A DNA stretch of 64,000 nt. Source: Solen grandis (taxonomy: Eukaryota > Mollusca > Bivalvia > Adapedonta > Solenidae). The translations under genes were made by a program, and so were the position numbers. Below the pieces are notes generated by a model. That model was not told the DNA's origin. It made no database searches and was given only the letters and a program-made list of their open reading frames with translations. The DNA is taken from contig CM037777.1 of NCBI GenBank assembly GCA_021229015.1, forward strand, positions 23,172,777-23,236,776. Direction: 5' to 3'. Shown here piece after piece: positions 61,580 through 64,000 of the stretch; position 1 is the first letter of the stretch; each line of letters opens with the position of its first letter.

Positions 61580-62574
61580 TAGACAGTGAATGTTTTGTTC
61601 CACTTGAGAGCCAAATTGCTGTCCTTAAAAAAAAGGGTTGATCATTAGTTTGCAATATCTGACTTGCAAAGTTTCAGCACTTTGCCAGAAATTTGCTGTC
61701 TGGATTCAGTTAAGTGAAATTGAGGAGACTTGAAGTTCTAATTGTCTGCTCATCTGTACCTCATAAACCTTTGGTGTCAGACTTTGATGTAACACAGGTC
61801 AACACATGATAAGAAAGAACACAGACCAAAATACAGGTCACATCATCAAGGTCACGGTCACACTGAGCATTTACAGTCTAAGGTTTTAGCAACATTGTAC
61901 AAATGTTCACTTGAGTGAGTCAGTAAGTGAGTCAGTATTTAACTCAGTGTCAAGGTCATTCTGAAAGGTTAAAGTTAAAAGATTACAATCTTCAGTGGGT
62001 GGGGACATTTATCTCACATCAGACAAAATATTACAAAGTTCCTTGCTGATTTAATATAAATACTGTCAGCAAACCTTGTGAGCAAATTCTGCTTGCACAA
62101 TTGAGTTTTGGGTATTTTTGTTATCAGACTGAGAGTGTATCAGAAGCAACCTCCAGTGAGAGATTTAAGCTGTGAAGAGAGTTGAACAATCACAGACTTC
62201 AAGGTCATCTTTGTAATTGATAAGAATTCAGTTACAAGAAGGGAACAGTCTGTACCTGCAAAGCTGGAACTAAAGGAGGAGGTTGAAGTTATCGGAGAGG
62301 AAAGGAATTTATCAGTTGAAGTGAGAAGAAGGTTAACACTTCCAGGAAGTTTTGAGAAGAATTCACAAGTATTACAGCTTGTTAAATCTACAATGTGGGC
62401 TAGCTACATACATTGTGAAATCAAAATTTTACCATCCTTGATTTTATTGCTGTCTTGCAGTATTATGTGATATTAATGTTTGGCCTGAAAGTTTACTTAG
62501 TCAACAAAGCTCTTGTGATTTGATACCCATGACCTGTGCAATTGATGAAATAGTCACTAAGTGTTTTTTAGCAC
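61580..62574. other. intronic stretch
   Basis: No gene. GTGAGTCAGTAAGTGAGTCAG (short direct repeat, one base over two units, near 61,916) and several AAGGTCA blocks hint at another decayed pearl-type core at 61,790-61,990, without ends. Confidence 0.3.
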
Positions 62575-62660
62575 TATGATAGGTCTTAATGCCAGAATTA
62601 CAAATATCGTATGGTGTGGTATCATGCCATGTGTCAGTGACATGATAATATATTTCAGGA
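62575..62660 (+). mobile_element. SINE family 1 fragment
   Basis: GTGTGGTATCATGCCATGTG and GTGACATGATAATATATTTC match only the central 3' domain of the family. Confidence 0.45.
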
Positions 62661-62699
62661 TTTGCTTCCCACGAATTTATTCCAATTACTGGTATATAA

Positions 62700-62840
62700 G
62701 GGGGCCTCATGATGTCCAAGTGGTTATAATTGTTGACATTACACTACTCAGTGAGTCCCTCAGTGCTGTGCTTCCAATCTCAGCAGGGTCATTCAGATTT
62801 TTCAGGGGAGAAAACCTTCCAGCTAGCTGGGGGTCTCTCT
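62700..62840 (+). mobile_element. degraded SINE family 2 copy
   Basis: GGGGGCCTCATGATGTCCAA then GTGGTTATAATTG (box A region), CCAATCTCAGCAGGGTCATT (decayed box B) and CTTCCAGCTAGCTGG, following family 2 order. Confidence 0.5.
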
Positions 62841-64000
62841 AAGCACTCTGGACATGGATTGAAATGCTTAAATGCAACCCAGCAACAAATCAAGTGATGA
62901 TAAAATTGGTGAATTTCTTGTTGGGTCTAGATATCCAAGCACACTGCTACACAAGAAGAGAAGCTTTATATATCAATCTATTTTTAGATCATTAGTAATA
63001 TCAATGAATTCAGACTGAAAAATTATCTTTCAAGGGAGGGCAGTTTTGTGTTAAAATACATGTATCTAATAACGTTTTGGAAATAAGTGCAGTTTCGTCA
63101 AAATTCTTTAATCAGAGGTGTTTGACGTTGGGTAATTTGGTCGACAGCCAGACTAACGACAAAGCTCATTAGTAAAATATTCTAAGTATATTTCACTGCG
63201 GTAACCTCAGGCTTATTGCCTCTCATTGAATACTGGAATCATCAAAAAGTTGGACCCAAATTGTAGACTGGCCTAAGGAACTTCTCAAATTGCTTTGTTA
63301 CTAAATGTTCCTTCTTAGCTTAGTGGCTAGACTAAGCAACAACAACAAACAAAAAAAGAATTCGTATTAAACGCATGTTTAGCATTTAATTGAAAAGAGG
63401 AACAACTAATAATGTATATTTCATTGTGTGGAAAATCATTCAATTCGTGACCAACCTTGATCTATTAAGACAATAATTTCACACCTTAAAACTGTTGTCA
63501 TGCTGACTCATCTCTTGGAAGGAATGCTGGTAACAGAGGCCTTTCACTGTCTCTAATTTGAATCAAAACATCAAAATGATGTTTGACAAGTCCTCACTTC
63601 GATGGAGAATCTGATTCTTTGAGCAGCCAGTCGGGCTGATAAGCAGTTTGCTAGGTGTTCAGAAGGCTGTAAATGCCTGGCGATGTGACTTTTTTATTTG
63701 ATTTATTGGCAGAATTCAGATTTACTTTCTGACAAAAACCATGTGAGGCAGACATTTTCAGGACCATAGAAACACATTACTGTGAGTCCATGCCAGGTTT
63801 TGAAATTGTTCTATGTGAAATTTGATGTATAGAATTTCATTACTGAGTTTGTGCTTGTCTGGAGTTAATCACCAGAGTAAGCCCCATATATCTCTAATAA
63901 ATTGGTTTAATTACCTTCAGAGGAATCACTTCAATTTAATAGGATTGATTTTAGACTCATATTTTTTATGTTGAAACTGACGATAACTTTATTAGTCCCC
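62841..64000. other. intronic stretch to window end
   Basis: No exon, repeat or RNA gene recognised. Confidence 0.4.

Larger units (their letters stand above)
56076..64000 (+). other. long first intron of the SH2 gene (inferred)
   Basis: Begins with GTAAGT. No exon continuing the SH2 domain is recognised to the end of the window. Holds SINEs, one TTAA MITE, a 43-bp tandem repeat and otherwise unassigned AT-rich DNA. That the whole interval is intronic is inference. Confidence 0.5.

Overview
The window is nuclear DNA of an animal, very probably a bivalve mollusc. It is AT-rich, gene-poor and intron-like. It carries two 100-base N gaps, so it comes from a scaffolded draft assembly. The mollusc call rests on repeat content: several 'pearl'/Helentron-like non-autonomous elements with GTCCG microsatellites and 150-166 bp tandem cores, tRNA-derived SINEs with CAAA tails, and TTAA-flanked MITEs. 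A narrower taxon (a heterodont clam is my guess) is inference only.

Three protein-coding loci can be supported, all on the + strand. (1) A small two-exon gene at 3,410-5,731 encodes a 125-residue basic/acidic protein that I do not recognise; the reading frame joins exactly across a GT-AG intron. (2) A 717-bp exon at 33,219-33,935 has good splice sites. It encodes a CDP-alcohol phosphotransferase most like invertebrate ceramide phosphoethanolamine synthase. Its frame is broken in at least four places, either by assembly indels or because it is a pseudogene. (3) One exon at about 55,905-56,075 encodes the N-terminal half of an SH2 domain of the SHIP (INPP5D/INPPL1) / SAP type. It appears to be the first coding exon, and everything to the right of it looks like intron 1.

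The rest is mobile or repetitive DNA. Left third (1-27 kb): a PIF/Harbinger-like MITE inside the small gene's intron, a decayed DNA transposon with 'GCGACCACC' ends, a pearl-like element (8.4-9.9 kb), a near-perfect foldback element (12.7 kb), SINEs, and a dead MULE transposon with FLYWCH zinc finger, terminal repeats and a 10-bp target-site duplication (20.2-22.8 kb). Middle (27-42 kb): a 3.8-kb array of a 23-bp minisatellite whose right part looks poorly base-called, pyrimidine-rich microsatellites, and a GCT/ACT-based array with a 66-bp higher-order repeat. Right (42-64 kb): six copies in the window of a TTAA-flanked MITE with a nested hairpin, three further pearl-like families, and many SINEs.

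I found no tRNA, rRNA, CRISPR or prokaryote-style system. The most interesting non-gene signal is a common layout in four pearl-like families of unrelated sequence: subterminal inverted repeats, then a short perfect hairpin immediately after the right one, then CTTGTT. Long open frames inside the tandem arrays are by-products of repeat periodicity and are not annotated as genes.
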